DNA of 64,000 bases from Maniola hyperantus (lineage: Eukaryota > Arthropoda > Insecta > Lepidoptera > Nymphalidae), in the NCBI RefSeq assembly GCF_902806685.2, contig NC_048555.1, positions 10,292,001 to 10,356,000 of the forward strand. Reading direction: 5' to 3'. This document shows positions 36,901 to 44,607 of the stretch, piece after piece (within the stretch, counting starts at the first letter, position 1; each line of letters starts with the position of its first letter). A program made the translations under genes and the position numbers. The notes under the pieces are model-generated. The model searched no databases. It saw only the letters and a program-made list of their open reading frames with translations, and was not told where the DNA came from.

Positions 36901-36965
36901 TGTTCATTTGGTATTTGCTCACTTAGCCACTTTACGGTTTTGTTAGTCGGTTTTTTTCTAGGCAT
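15999..36965 (-). CDS. ORC1: ORC1, origin recognition complex subunit 1, complete
   Basis: Largest ORC subunit; binds origins and, with Cdc6, loads MCM helicase in G1. Exons (minus): 36965-36874, 36790-36550, 22629-21516, 21102-21006, 20471-20299, 19658-19561, 18997-18735, 17013-16815, 16256-15999. All have GT/AG ends and compatible phases; total 2535 nt, 844 aa (human 861). Exons 1-3 encode a BAH domain ('GDHVLISNADAAEP', 'AKVQWYSKP', 'YTYICRYRLLP'). A long disordered linker in exon 3 is rich in TP sites ('KTPRTPKTPKTPRT'), likely CDK targets. The AAA+ domain has Walker A 'GVPGTGKTATV', Walker B 'TLLVVDELD' (across exons 6/7), sensor 1 'LAIANTMDLPER' and sensor 2-region 'SRLGLTRLSF', then 'VAAVSGDARRAL' and a C-terminal winged helix ending 'CSADDVHYATKQITA'. 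The 13.9-kb intron 2 contains an opposite-strand THAP9-like gene. Intron 7 contains a tandem array derived from exon 7. Confidence 0.95.
16423..16529. mobile_element. Palindromic MITE, family A, truncated
   Basis: Starts 'gtacgcgacaggtcgagat' and shows the 'gcgggtgacgtgcgggtgtg' core, but the right arm is lost. In ORC1 intron 8. Confidence 0.7.
16589..16744. mobile_element. MITE family C
   Basis: Inverted ends 'gaattccgttgtacacaat' and 'attgtgtacaagagaatc'. Internal segment has 'tagcacgtctaaatctattg' and its complement. In ORC1 intron 8, very close to exon 8. Confidence 0.75.
17425..18734. repeat. Tandem array (163-bp unit) derived from the end of ORC1 exon 7 plus adjoining intron
   Basis: Seven copies of an exon-tail block start (plus strand) at about 17588, 17751, 17914, 18077, 18240, 18403 and 18566, spaced 163 bp, ahead of the true exon-7 donor at 18735. 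A partial copy lies at 17425-17460. On the minus strand each copy stays open and reads 'YSHSQLQCTIATRLTGAN' onward to 'ALQLIAR', against 'YSHTQLQCIIATRLSGAN' in the real exon, followed by a donor-like AG|GTTAGT. The 18403 copy has AG|ATTAGT, so its donor is destroyed. The rest of each unit is intron 7 sequence. Confidence 0.9.
19025..19410 (+). repeat. Helitron-like repeats, two degraded fragments
   Basis: Contains 'aaatcctgtgggaactctg' then 'ggcataaaaaggagcctatg', followed by 'ttttttggctcaattgccg' and 'ttaaatccacgtgg'. Diverged from the consensus seen at 22795-23012. In ORC1 intron 6. Confidence 0.5.
19732..20035 (+). mobile_element. SINE with tRNA-like head and (GAT)n tail
   Basis: Head 'gtgatagcctaatggttagg', body 'tttaacggtgaaggaaaaca' and 'cagcgtggtaggctatag', tail 'ttgatcatgatgatg'. 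Same family as 39690-39975 and the three copies near 47-48.5 kb. In ORC1 intron 5. Confidence 0.8.
20068..20265 (+). repeat. Helitron-like repeat, truncated at 3' end
   Basis: 'tgtaaatacgaaagtgtttg' start and 'tatcccgggaaatcaaagag' body, as in the family copy at 59430-59692. The 3' end 'cacgcaaacgaagtcgctgg' is mutated. Ends about 34 bp before ORC1 exon 5. Confidence 0.65.
20785..20980 (-). mobile_element. Two tRNA-like SINE heads, reverse
   Basis: 20790-20865 in reverse reads like a tRNA/SINE head ('gtagcttagtggtcagagc', 'gggttcgattcttgcc'). 20870-20975 in reverse matches the SINE B head ('agtggtaagcgctgtgg', 'gattcccggcagggg'). In ORC1 intron 4. Judged SINE-derived, not tRNA genes. Confidence 0.6.
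22795..23012 (+). repeat. Helitron-like repeat, near-complete
   Basis: Runs from 'catactaatattataaatgc' through tctgtctg repeats, 'aattTGGtacagatatagc' and 'tatcccggaaaatcaaagag' to 'gggcatcatctagtt'. This is the cleanest example of the family here. Ends in CTAG, consistent with Helitron 3' ends. Confidence 0.8.
23460..23752 (+). promoter_or_regulatory. Candidate 5' UTR exon/promoter of the THAP9-like gene
   Basis: Non-repetitive 290 bp ending in a strong donor, cg|gtaagtta at 23752/23753. The next acceptor-like site is 'tgcttgcag' at 25024-25032, 17 nt before the THAP start codon. Linking them as a non-coding first exon is inference from spacing and splice signals. Confidence 0.4.
24285..24597 (-). 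mobile_element. SINE with tRNA-like head and (GAT)n tail, reverse
   Basis: Full-length reverse copy: 'atcatcatacccatcgccgg' to 'ggctatcacagcttc'. The 'gaggttcatgcctgggatct' B-box region is mutated. It lies in the putative first intron of the THAP9-like gene. Confidence 0.8.
24712..24996 (+). repeat. 'gttccgtacctcaaaa' family repeat
   Basis: 'agggttccatacctcaaagg' start, tctgtctg tract, 'acagggtacttcccgttgac', ending 'cacttggccggattt'. 5' and 3' parts present, middle shortened relative to 41043-41370. Confidence 0.75.
25050..30401 (+). CDS. THAP9-like P-element-type transposase, intact, in ORC1 intron 2
   Basis: Exons 25050-25164, 25816-25974 and 28057-30401 join in phase to 2619 nt, 872 aa (human THAP9 about 900). 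The N-terminus is a THAP DNA-binding zinc finger: C6, C11, C57 and H60 form the C2CH set ('KCYYHDC', 'ICEDHF'), with P25, W34, F61 and the terminal 'AVPL' box. Next come a basic coiled-coil-like stretch (about residues 150-200, 'LKKIVADLEKQNKAQQAKI') and the P-element transposase RNase-H-like core. Candidate acidic catalytic residues are D294 ('SFDEMSI'), D384 ('VSDQIST') and E617 ('DVLENLF'). There are no stops or frameshifts. I found no terminal inverted repeats, so it may be a domesticated gene or a P-like element whose ends I cannot see. It runs antisense to ORC1. Confidence 0.88.
26056..26216. mobile_element. MITE family C
   Basis: Inverted ends 'ctcctgtacacaatttct' and 'agattgtgtacaacgg', centre 'tagtgctatccttttctgc'. 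In intron 2 of the THAP9-like gene. Confidence 0.75.
26454..27022. mobile_element. MITE with TA duplication and CCCTACGAATA ends
   Basis: Left end TA|CCCTACGAATAACGAC and right end complementary 'gtgcttattcgtaggg'|TA. 569 bp, no transposase. Related fragments sit at 31020-31440 and 34480-34860. TA target and TIR style suggest a Tc1/mariner- or piggyBac-unlike TA-inserting family; class not resolved. Confidence 0.65.
27150..27926. mobile_element. hAT-like non-autonomous element with a nested repeat
   Basis: TIRs 'tagtgatgtaa' and 'ttacatcacta'. Flanking octamers 'atacatat' (27142-27149) and 'aaacatat' (27927-27934) match at 7 of 8 positions, fitting the 8-bp hAT target duplication. Sub-terminal 'gaatattcgcattcgcg' occurs at both ends. 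The 27297-27722 repeat sits inside. Confidence 0.7.
27297..27722 (+). repeat. 'gttccgtacctcaaaa' family repeat, full length
   Basis: Goes from 'agggttccgtacctcaaaag' through tgtctgtc and 'gatcacacaaaaaaatt' to 'gagt..gactcgcactttttt'. Nested in the hAT-like element. The inverted 'ggttccg'/'cggaacc' termini are part of the family. Confidence 0.8.
30425..31019. other. Intergenic/intronic, no gene seen
   Basis: Downstream of the THAP9-like stop. Contains repeat scraps ('gacgtagg', 'cactaagaaaggattt') and a GC-rich 'gcgcccctcgaactccgggg' stretch. I see no terminal inverted repeat that pairs with the 5' side of the transposase gene. Confidence 0.5.
31020..31440 (+). repeat. Fragment related to the CCCTACGAATA MITE, forward
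   Basis: Shares 'gatcaaaaaggacataac' and 'gcacttatgtcccgat' with 26454-27022. Also shares 'atgaggaagtttccag' and 'tatgccctttaga' with the reverse copy at 34480-34860. Confidence 0.55.
31875..31980 (+). pseudogene. THAP zinc-finger exon fragment with frameshift
   Basis: Starts MIGRCVVPGCNHLG, the typical C-x4-C opening of a THAP domain. The continuation 'TESNDRRCLWLKAMRLEG' is in another frame, so one indel separates the halves. No second exon with the Cys/His pair was found. Not the same sequence as the intact THAP at 25050. Confidence 0.6.
32180..32335 (-). repeat. Helitron-like repeat fragment, reverse
   Basis: 'ttttccgggataaaatgtag' and 'ataaacaaacaaacaaac..' with 'tttataatatggat' end. 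It is inside the fold-back element interior. Confidence 0.5.
32608..33119. mobile_element. GC-rich PIF/Harbinger-type MITE with TTA duplication
   Basis: Ends 'ggcctcgtttacgg' and complement of 'gggctcgtttactgggac', followed inward by 'gcggggcgtcgcgcgt' and its partner. Flanked by TTA on both sides (32605-32607, 33120-33122). Interior is strongly GC-rich compared with surroundings. Overlapping ORFs here look incidental. Confidence 0.7.
33172..33495 (+). mobile_element. SINE family B, full length
   Basis: tRNA-like head with A-box 'tggcgcagtggtgagcgc' and B-box 'gggttcgattcctgg', body 'gtgggaggcttcggccgtgg', 3' end 'gtcaagggctaacttgtatc' then an A-rich tail. Reverse full copy at 55570-55906. 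Confidence 0.85.
33772..34159. mobile_element. MITE with long inverted repeats (ATAATTGGGTATT)
   Basis: The left end 'ataattgggtattt' with 'taaactaggaggataaaaat' is mirrored at the right end ('tagtttataataaag', 'aatacccaattat'). Arms about 75 bp. Interior has no recognised protein. Confidence 0.7.
34480..34860 (-). repeat. Fragment related to the CCCTACGAATA MITE, reverse
   Basis: Reverse complement matches 31020-31440 over several blocks and ends 'gtgtcgttattcgtaggg', the MITE terminus. Confidence 0.55.
35005..35300. mobile_element. Short element with inverted ends (ATACGGC..AACAAGATAT)
   Basis: Left 'aatacggcttttcatcaac' is close to the reverse complement of right 'gttcacgaaacgccgtat', and 'aagatat' follows in both. 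Internal 'cagattagagattctctaat' is itself a palindrome. Confidence 0.55.
35815..35995 (-). repeat. Helitron-like repeat, reverse
   Basis: 'actagcttatacccgcgatg' start, 'gatttccgggataaaattg' body and 'agacacattttcgcattt' end. Confidence 0.65.
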
Positions 36966-37538
36966 TTTGATAAAGTGGAAAATCTAAATATTCCGTTCAG
37001 TGAGGTTGTTTGTTTTGAACACGTTTGAACTTTTGAGCCACCGACCAGAAATACGCGAATGTTCATTGTTCGCGCCTTCCATTCCATGTCAACCACATGT
37101 CAACCATGGACAACAACTAGTATTTTATAACTTGCCAAATTACCGCTTTGGATTCGAATGTTTTGAATTCATGGTGTAATGATGAATCTACACATCCTGA
37201 TTCCTGACCTGACCAGGACTTTTTAAAGCAGTTCATCTAACAAAACTGTGCAAGAAAGAACATTCTTCCTGAACCTCTATACATATATATAAAACCAGTA
37301 ATATATTATTTTATCGATTAACTTAAATTAAAACCGGTAATTTATTTTCGGTTATTGACAATTTTTTACTGACTGGATATGGGATAGTGTTAACGAACGA
37401 GTGTTAACTGTCAACTGTGCTGTCGACTGTCGTTTGTTAACTGTCATATACAATACATGTGACATTTAATACTTAATAGAAAATTGTGGAGGTTATGTTT
37501 TGATTTTGTGTTTAATTTTTCTAATTTAAACAATAAAT
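36966..37538. promoter_or_regulatory. Divergent ORC1/AATF intergenic promoter
   Basis: 573 bp separate the ORC1 start (minus) from the AATF start (plus), without recognised repeats. A shared bidirectional promoter is inferred from head-to-head arrangement. Motifs such as E2F sites were not clearly seen. Confidence 0.5.
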
Positions 37539-40500
37539 ATGAAATTAAAACAGAAAAAATCATCAAAAAAAATCTTATCTGACAAAATCGCAGATGCCCT
37601 AACCGTAAAACCAAGGGCAGACATCGAGGATGACCAAATATTCAACACAAAACCTAATACGGTTTCACTTGCGGATTACTCCTCTGAAAGCGAAGATGAA
37701 GCAGCGATCAGTGATTTTAGGAAGCGTACAGCTAATTTGCTGAGTGATATCAGTAAAAAATATGAAGGGAAAGTTGTATCTCGGAAAGAACTTGAAGATA
37801 GTATAGATGGGTCAGACCTAAGCGACGATGAAGACAATTCCAAGGAACCTTCAGGTAAACTTAACAATTTTCTTCTGCATGGTAAAAACGGTATTTCACC
37901 ATTCCATTTCCATCATTACTCTTTGTGTATGAACATGAATATGAGAGCTGAGCCTTGCTCACAGATTCATCCTTGCCACAATAAATATCTCATCATCACG
38001 TCCACTCGTTGCTGGTCTTCTGCTAAACACAGGGTTCTCAGAATGAGAAAGGTTTAGGTCATAGTTGATCACGCTGGCCAAATGCAAATTGGCAGATCAT
38101 TGTCAGTAAAATTAATATACCACTAAGAGAAGGAAAAACGTTTTAAATTTAATGGTAATCAGCATTACTGGATAATTTACGGGATGAAGAGCATTTTTAA
38201 TGTCTCATGTTATTGCATGCATACTTAGGAATGAAATGAATAGTGTGTTGTGGGTGGTCAAAAGCACTGTTAATTTTTTTAAATCCCTACTATAATATTA
38301 TTATAATAATTGTAAAAGTTTGTTTGTTGGTTTCAATCACATCACAATGGAGAATCAGATCAGCACGATTTTTTGCATGGATATACCTAGTCAAAGACCT
38401 GGAGAGTGACAAAATACTTTTTATCCTACAAAATGAAATGGGTCCTGTGGGATGCCACACTATTTTTATATCTTTATCCTAATTATTAGGTTAATAAATA
38501 AGAGAAGAAATATATAAATAAAGAACTTTTAATAGAATAGATTTTTTTATTTCATTTATTGTAAATGTTTACAAAGTGCATTCAAATTGTGAATTTCAAG
38601 TGAATCTACTACTGATTTAGATTATCCTTTCTGTCTATTATATTGTAAGCCCCATTTATTTTACAGGAAAAGTTTTTAAAGATTTGGATCACAGCTCTCA
38701 TGGTTCAAGTGACAATGAGGATTTATTAAATAACATACCAAACAAGCATATAAGTAGTGATGAGGACAGTGAAGACAGCGTGGCATCTGATGACTTTAGT
38801 ACAGTAAAAAATCTAACTAAAAAAGTGTTACCAGTCAAGGTACTAGGTAAACAGAATGATGCAGCAATAGATGAGGACAGTGAAGAAGGCAGCGAGGAAA
38901 GTGATGACTATAGTATAGTTAAAAGACACATACAAGGTAATATATTCAGTTTTTAACCGACTTCAAAAAAAGGAGGAGGTTCTCAATTCGTCGGAATCTT
39001 TTTTTTTAATTATTTTTTTTAATTTTTATGTATGTTCCCCGATTACTCGAAGACGCCTGGACCGATTTTGAAAATTCTTTTTTTGTTTGAAAGGGTATAC
39101 TTCAAAGTTGGTCCCATTTAAATTTGGTGAAGATCTGATGAACATCTTCGAAGATAGATACTGGAACTCCTCAACGGATAAGAGTAAATTGCTCGCGATC
39201 AGTGTAATAGCTTAGTAAACAGTAGATTTTTAACCAGTCATAGCATAATTCCATGGGGCCACTAAAAATTGTGAAATAAAAATTTTTTACAAAAAAAATA
39301 AAAACCGACTTCGATACACAAACACTAAAAATTGAAAAATAATTTAATTTATTACCGAATATATTATGTATACAAGAGTTAATATAGTTCCGTAATAATA
39401 TTTTTGGGGTCGGTGCCAATGAGGTGCCATTGTGGAGACTCACAAAAATATGAAGTCTAGACGATTCGCGCAGCTAAAGCTAATTGGCACCGGCACCAAA
39501 AAGTATTATTATGGAAATATATTTACTCTTGTATACATAATATATTCGGTAATAAATTAAATTATTTTTCAATTTTTAGTGTTTGTGTATCGAAGTCGGT
39601 TTTTATTTTTTTTACTATTCCAACTTCTGCTCTAATTGATGTTCTACTGCTCATAATACAGCTCTACAAATACTGTCTCTGTGGAATCATCATCATGATC
39701 AACCCAGCACCGGCTCACTACAGAGCAGAGGTTTTGGTCATAGTCTACCACACTGGCCATATGCGGATTGGTAGACTTCATACACCTTTGAGAACATTAT
39801 GGAGAACTCTCAGGCATGCAGGTTTCCTCACGATGTTTTCCTTCACTGTTAAAGCAAGTGATACTTAATTAATTAAAACGCACATAGCTCCGAAAAGTTA
39901 GAGGTGCGTGCCCAGGATCGAACCCCCGACCTCCGATTAGAAGGCGGACGTCCTAACTACTAGGCTATCACAGCTTATCTCTGTGGAATGGTTCCAAGCA
40001 TATTGGCATCATTTCAGCACTGAAAAGCCAGACTGATTCTTTGTGGAAAAAAATAAGGTCAGCTAGGCTGTCACCAGAGCTTAATTTAATTGTAGACTAT
40101 GGTGCTGGTTTTTTCACATGGGCAGCTCCCCTAATAATATATTTATTTATGGAGGTGACTCTATGACTGTCATCCTGTCACTAATTGGGATGATGCCTCT
40201 GTCAATTTATTTTTATTTTTAAGTAATCTTAAACATATAAAAGAAAAAGGTGACTGACTGACTGACTGATCTATCAACACCACTCAAACTACTGGAATCC
40301 ATCCAGTAGTTTGAGTGTGTGAGTGTGTGGGCTGAAATTTGACATACAGATAGCTATTATGACGTAGGCGTCTGCTAAGAAAGGATTTTTGAAAATTCAA
40401 CCCCTAAGGGGGTGAAATAGGGGTTTGAAATTTGTGTAGCCCACGCGGACGAAGTCGCGAGCATAAGTCAAGACATAGTCATCATCCCTATTATACTAGT

Positions 40501-42415
40501 ATATTAAGTCAAAAAAACCTAAAAACATGATAAATTTAAAAAATTGTTCAGGTGAATCAGATGAAGGACAGTCAGATTTAAGTGGAGAAGAAGAGGAAGA
40601 AGATGGAGAAGGTTATGATATCAGTCAGATGGATGAACCAGTTAAGGAAGAATTTGAACATGTTAAAAAGCAAAACATTTCAGAAGAGGCAAAGAAAGGA
40701 GCCTGTGTTAGAAATCAGTTGCTGATATGGGAGAGTTTACTAGAAATGAGGATACATTTACAGAGGTGTGTGAACAGTGCTAATATGATGCCTATGGTGG
40801 ATAAATACGCTGAACTAAAAGGTTTTAAGGAGTTTGAAGAAGAGAGTACTGTTGCTGTGAAGAATGTTGCTACAGTTGTAGATAAGTAAGTGTTTAATAT
40901 AATATAACCTTATAATATTATTGTTATTACAAATGTCTGATCGGTGTTGACTTTTCACATTTATTTATAATGGTGTTCCAAAAATTCGTACATTTTCACA
41001 ATTTTCAGCTCTATGCGAATTAACTTACCTTACCCCTATTTTTAAGGTTCCGTACCTCAAAAGGAAAAATGGAACCCTTATACGATCACTTTGTTGTCTG
41101 TCTGTCTGTCTGTCTGTCAAGAAACCTGTACAGGGTACTTCCCACTGACCTAGAATCATGAAAATTGGCAGGCAGGTAGGTCTTGTAGCAGAAGTAATAT
41201 CAAGTGGGGTATCATATGAAAGGCCTTCTCCTGTGCATTCTAAAGCAGGTTTTTATTTATTTTTATGCATCATAGTTTTTGAATTATCGTGCAAAATGTC
41301 GAAAAAATACAACTGTAGTACGAAACCCTCGTTGCGCGAGCCTGACTCGCACTTGGCCGGTTTTTTTTGAGCTAAATTGACATAGCTATTTATTAAAATA
41401 TTTTTTTCAACTGGTCTTCACTGCCAAGTTACCTTGGAATTTGTAGTAGTGGAAGGAAAAGATCTGAACGAAAAATGTTATTCTTTTTATTACTCACTAT
41501 AATCGCATTGTTTCTTTCAGATTTCTAACACTCCAAGATTTGTTACTAAAAAACTTCCCTGAAACAAAAAGTTTATCATCAAATAAAAAACAAACTGACA
41601 CAAAAGCAAACGCAAAAGAAGGAAGCGATGAAGAGATTCCAAGTGACACAGATAACGAAGAAATACCATCTGACACAGAACCTGAAGATAATGTAGAAGA
41701 CAATACTAAAACAGATGAAATAAAAGCCAGTAAAATAGTACAAAAGAAGCGTAAACTCGTAGACTACGAAAGTGACTTATCCACATCCCATAAAAATTTA
41801 AAGACATTTAGAAACACAACAATACAAAAATGGAATGAAAAGACACGTCTAGCGACAGCCGCTAATATTAAAAACTCACCAATAAATACAATACTTCAAC
41901 AAATATCATATATTCTATCAGATAGAAACAAACTTATAAGAAGGACTCAATTAAAGCGATCAGATTATGACATTATAGGTTACAAAAAGGTAGAAAATAA
42001 TGAAAAGAGTGAAGAAAATAATATAGGACAGAATGGTATGACAAAAGATCGAAAGGATAATGATGAATACATACCAGAAATATTTGATGACAGTGATTTC
42101 TACCATCAATTGCTAAGGGAGCTTATTGAATGCAAGTCGGCTGATATATCAGACCCTGTTCAACTCAGTCGACAATGGATAGCGTTGCAGCAAATGAGGA
42201 GTAAAATGAAAAGAAAAGTGGACACGAGAGCGACTAAGGGACGAAAAATTAAATACGTTGTTCATAATCCACTCGTAAGTTACATGGCTCCGGAGAAATC
42301 TTTGAAATGGAATGAAGAAAGCACTAATGAATTATATAGTTCCCTCTTCGGTAAAATATTTGAGAACAATAATATAGGCATCAATGTCGATTTAGAGAAT
42401 GTTAAAATTAAATAA
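37539..42415 (+). CDS. AATF: AATF/Che-1 (Bfr2 homologue), complete
   Basis: Nucleolar protein of early small-subunit rRNA processing, also known as an apoptosis-antagonising transcription cofactor in animals. Exons 37539-37854, 38667-38936, 40552-40885 and 41521-42415 join in phase to 1815 nt, 604 aa (human 560). The N-terminal half is acidic and serine-rich ('SLADYSSESEDEAA', 'DGSDLSDDEDNS'). The central AATF domain has 'ACVRNQLLIWESLLEMRIHL'. The C-terminal TRAUB region has 'DDSDFYHQLLRELIE', 'RSKMKRKVDTRATKGRKIKY', 'NPLVSYMAPEK' and 'ELYSSLFGKIF'. A nuclear-signal-like KKRKL precedes it. The poly(A) signal AATAAA overlaps the tandem stop at 42414-42419. Introns 1-3 hold repeats but the frame is intact. 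Confidence 0.93.
37985..38100 (-). mobile_element. SINE 3' fragment in AATF intron 1
   Basis: Diverged 'cgttgctggtcttctgc..' to 'cacgctggccaaatgcaaat', corresponding to the (GAT)n-tailed SINE body. Confidence 0.5.
38280..38490 (+). repeat. Helitron-like repeat, degraded, AATF intron 1
   Basis: 'tccctactataatattatta' start, 'gtttgtttgttggtttcaatc' type stretch and 'agacctggagagtgac' as in 59430-59692. 3' end lost. Confidence 0.5.
38955..39290 (+). repeat. 'aaccgacttcaaaaaa' repeat in AATF intron 2
   Basis: Starts 'aaccgacttcaaaaaaagga' and contains 'cctggaccgattttgaaaat'. A common Lepidoptera-style dispersed repeat. Abuts the inverted repeat at 39298-39606. Confidence 0.55.
39298..39606. repeat. 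Long inverted repeat (fold-back), AATF intron 2
   Basis: Arms 39298-39420 and about 39487-39606 are almost perfect reverse complements ('aaaaccgacttcgatacac' against 'gtgtatcgaagtcggtttt', then 'aattgaaaaataatttaat', 'ttaccgaatatattatgtat', 'ggtgccaat'). The loop is about 65 bp. A transcript would form a long hairpin. Confidence 0.8.
39690..39975 (-). mobile_element. SINE with tRNA-like head and (GAT)n tail, reverse
   Basis: 'atcatgatcaacccagcacc' to 'actaggctatcacagctt'. B box 'gggatcga' type ('cccaggatcgaacccccgac') well preserved. In AATF intron 2. Confidence 0.85.
40240..40475 (+). repeat. Helitron-like repeat (gacgtag type), AATF intron 2
   Basis: 'catataaaagaaaaaggtga' start, gactgact tract, 'attatgacgtaggcgtctgc', 'aaggggg..tgaaataggggt', ending 'gacgaagtcgcgagcataag'. 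Ends 76 bp before AATF exon 3. Confidence 0.75.
41043..41370 (+). repeat. 'gttccgtacctcaaaa' family repeat, AATF intron 3
   Basis: 'aaggttccgtacctcaaaag' to 'gactcgcacttggccggttt'. Internal deletion relative to 27297-27722. Confidence 0.8.
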
Positions 42416-42544
42416 TAAATATTTTATTTGTAATTTCTGTTACTTTGTTTCATTTTTAGGGTTCTATAGTAAAATAACCCTTACAGTTTCGTCCAGTCTC
42501 TCCGTCCGTCTGTCTGAGTATCACTGATGTCACAGCCATTTTAA

Positions 42545-42777
42545 AAATCTTTAAATATATAAAAGGAAAAGGTGACTGACTGACAGACTGACTGATCTAT
42601 CAACGCACAGCTCAAACTACTGGATGGATCGGACTGAAATTTGGCATTCAGATAGCTATTATGACGTAGGCATCCGCTAAGAAAGGATTTTTGAAAATTC
42701 AACTCCTAAGGGGGTGAAATAGGGGTTTGAAATTTGTGTAGTCCACGCGGACGAAGTCGCGAGCATAAGCTAGTTAT
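42545..42777 (+). repeat. Helitron-like repeat (gacgtag type)
   Basis: Close relative of 40240-40475: 'aaatatataaaaggaaaagg' start and 'gcgagcataagctagtt' end. Downstream of AATF. Confidence 0.8.
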
Positions 42778-43849
42778 CTATAAGCGCTTTAAAGTCGTAA
42801 ATTAGTATAGCTGATTTAGAAACCTATTCTACCGCTACACAGAGGCATGTAAATAAAAGTTCAGGGTAGGTATCTTCTGAAAACGAGAATTGGGAGCCGA
42901 AAAATATTTGGTTAAGGCGCTCCTTGTTATATAGGTATTTAAAAATCATTATTAGGTTTATTGGACAGTTTTTGAAAAAAATAATTATTTACTTCCAGAA
43001 ATTATAACGCCAGTTTTTAGCAACTAGCATGTCTGCAGAACTCTACTTACGTGTGTGTTCTGAAAAGCCCATGATCAGTTAGGTATTTACTTTGTAAGTT
43101 GATTGCACCTAGTTATCTGATATTTGCAATAGCCAAGGGAGTTCACCTCATAATTACTTGTTTACTATTTAATGATATTTTGATCTTTCGGGAGCCACAC
43201 GGGAGCATTAATGAAATGCGCTACTGAATTGCGGCAAAAAGTCGCCGTGGGCGACCTCCCTATATCTTTATCGTAATTATTATAAAGCGTGCCCACAACA
43301 CTACATTGACGACCACGACCGCTGTGTCAAGAGCTTATCTAACGACAGAAGAAGATTCAGTCAAAAGCACTATAAATCGATCTTTTTTTGTTAAAACTAC
43401 TTTTGACCAGCCTCTGGCCAAAAGTTCTATTGACTACCTACTTAGTTTTGCAGTCGCATAATCGGATAGCAAAAACAGGATATTTTTTGCCGGATCGTGC
43501 AATAGTATGCTTAGGTATGTGAACGCATGCATTGGAAAACTGTTGCCACTAAATCGGATCCTTCAAAAACGTGTCCCGCAAAGAATTGGACTTGTCAGTG
43601 TGAACAGGCCGTACCTAGGTATGGCTTGAGAAAGTATAAATATGCAGACATAACAGACAATCAAATAAAAGGCAGTTTTCCAGCAGCACGCCCGCTATCA
43701 ATGCGACCCGAGATAGGCGCTGGGTTATCGCTTGTTTGGACACATGTTGATGCGACTTAGCTTGTTTTTGGGTGATTTCAAGCGCTAATTAAAATTATTT
43801 CTACGCGCCTCTTAATAGGTGAAGTAGGTATTAGCACCGAGTAAGGAGA
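42778..43849. other. Intergenic stretch without a recognised gene
   Basis: About 1.1 kb between the AATF 3' side and the nested MITE. Short ORFs (for example 43527-43760) resemble no family I know. No tRNA or other RNA seen. Confidence 0.5.
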
Positions 43850-44192
43850 CAGTTCCCGGCAGGAAATATTGCACATCGAACTTCAGAAAGAGATAATGGT
43901 TTCGTAGAGCGTTGTCTCTGATATTGAGACCCACAATACCTCACATATAGTACGCGACAGGTCGAGATGGCAGTCGGGAAGGGAACGCCCTGCTCACCCG
44001 TACAGCCCCCGCGTTAACCCGTTGCGAGCGAACGTGGGTGACGTGCGGGTGTGCGGGGCGTCCCCCGCCTCTTTCTCGATTGCCATCTCAACTTGTTGCG
44101 GACTATAGCTATAAGTGACAGAGACGACGATCTACAAAGCCGAAATCTCTTTCTAAAGTTCAGTGTGCAATATTTCCTGCTGGGTACTGTAT
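43850..44192. mobile_element. Palindromic MITE B interrupted by palindromic MITE A
   Basis: The left half of MITE B ('aaatattgcacatcgaac' to 'acctcacata') and the right half ('ataagtgacagagac' to 'gtgcaatatttcctgc') are separated by the complete MITE A at 43949-44108. Confidence 0.8.
43949..44108. mobile_element. Palindromic MITE, family A, complete and nested
   Basis: 'tagtacgcgacaggtcgag' to 'catctcaacttgttgcgga'. GC-rich core with 'gtgacgtgcgggtgtgcggg'. Lies at the centre of MITE B. Confidence 0.8.
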
Positions 44193-44319
44193 CTATGTTA
44201 TTTAGGTACCTACCAGAGGTTCGACGCAGCCGTCTAGACAGAGCGAGCCTGCGGTAACCGATAACGAGCGACCCGGGATCTCCATAGTAATTCCGGGACA
44301 TTTACCGCGAGATCTAAGG

Positions 44320-44485
44320 AGTAGTGTATAATTGGGCATTCTAGATCATTAAAGCATGTTTCGTTTCACTTCGTTTTACTTCGTTTCACTTCGTTCCACT
44401 TCGTTCACGAAACATGCTTTAGTGATCTAGCAATGCCCAATTATAGCTTTTGCATTTCGTTCATTCGAAACATGATTTAGTGATT
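44320..44485 (+). repeat. Left terminal inverted repeat of the Polinton-type element
   Basis: Matches the right TIR apart from one extra 10-bp unit in a 'tttcacttcg' run. It contains its own palindrome: 'ataattgggcatt' to 'aaagcatgtttcgt' pairs with 'acgaaacatgctttagtg' to 'aatgcccaattat'. Confidence 0.9.
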
Positions 44486-44607
44486 GCGCAACTAAGATTT
44501 CATAAAGGTTAATCATTAACTAAGATGGTTTGCAATTTTCAATATAAACTATGGTGACGTTGAGAAACTGTTACTTTATTCGAGTTTGTTAAAGCTATCA
44601 CACAAAA

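Noticed and set aside
44051..44301. 68- and 95-aa ORFs near the Polinton left end
   Set aside because: They run through MITE A/B sequence and unique flank without homology.
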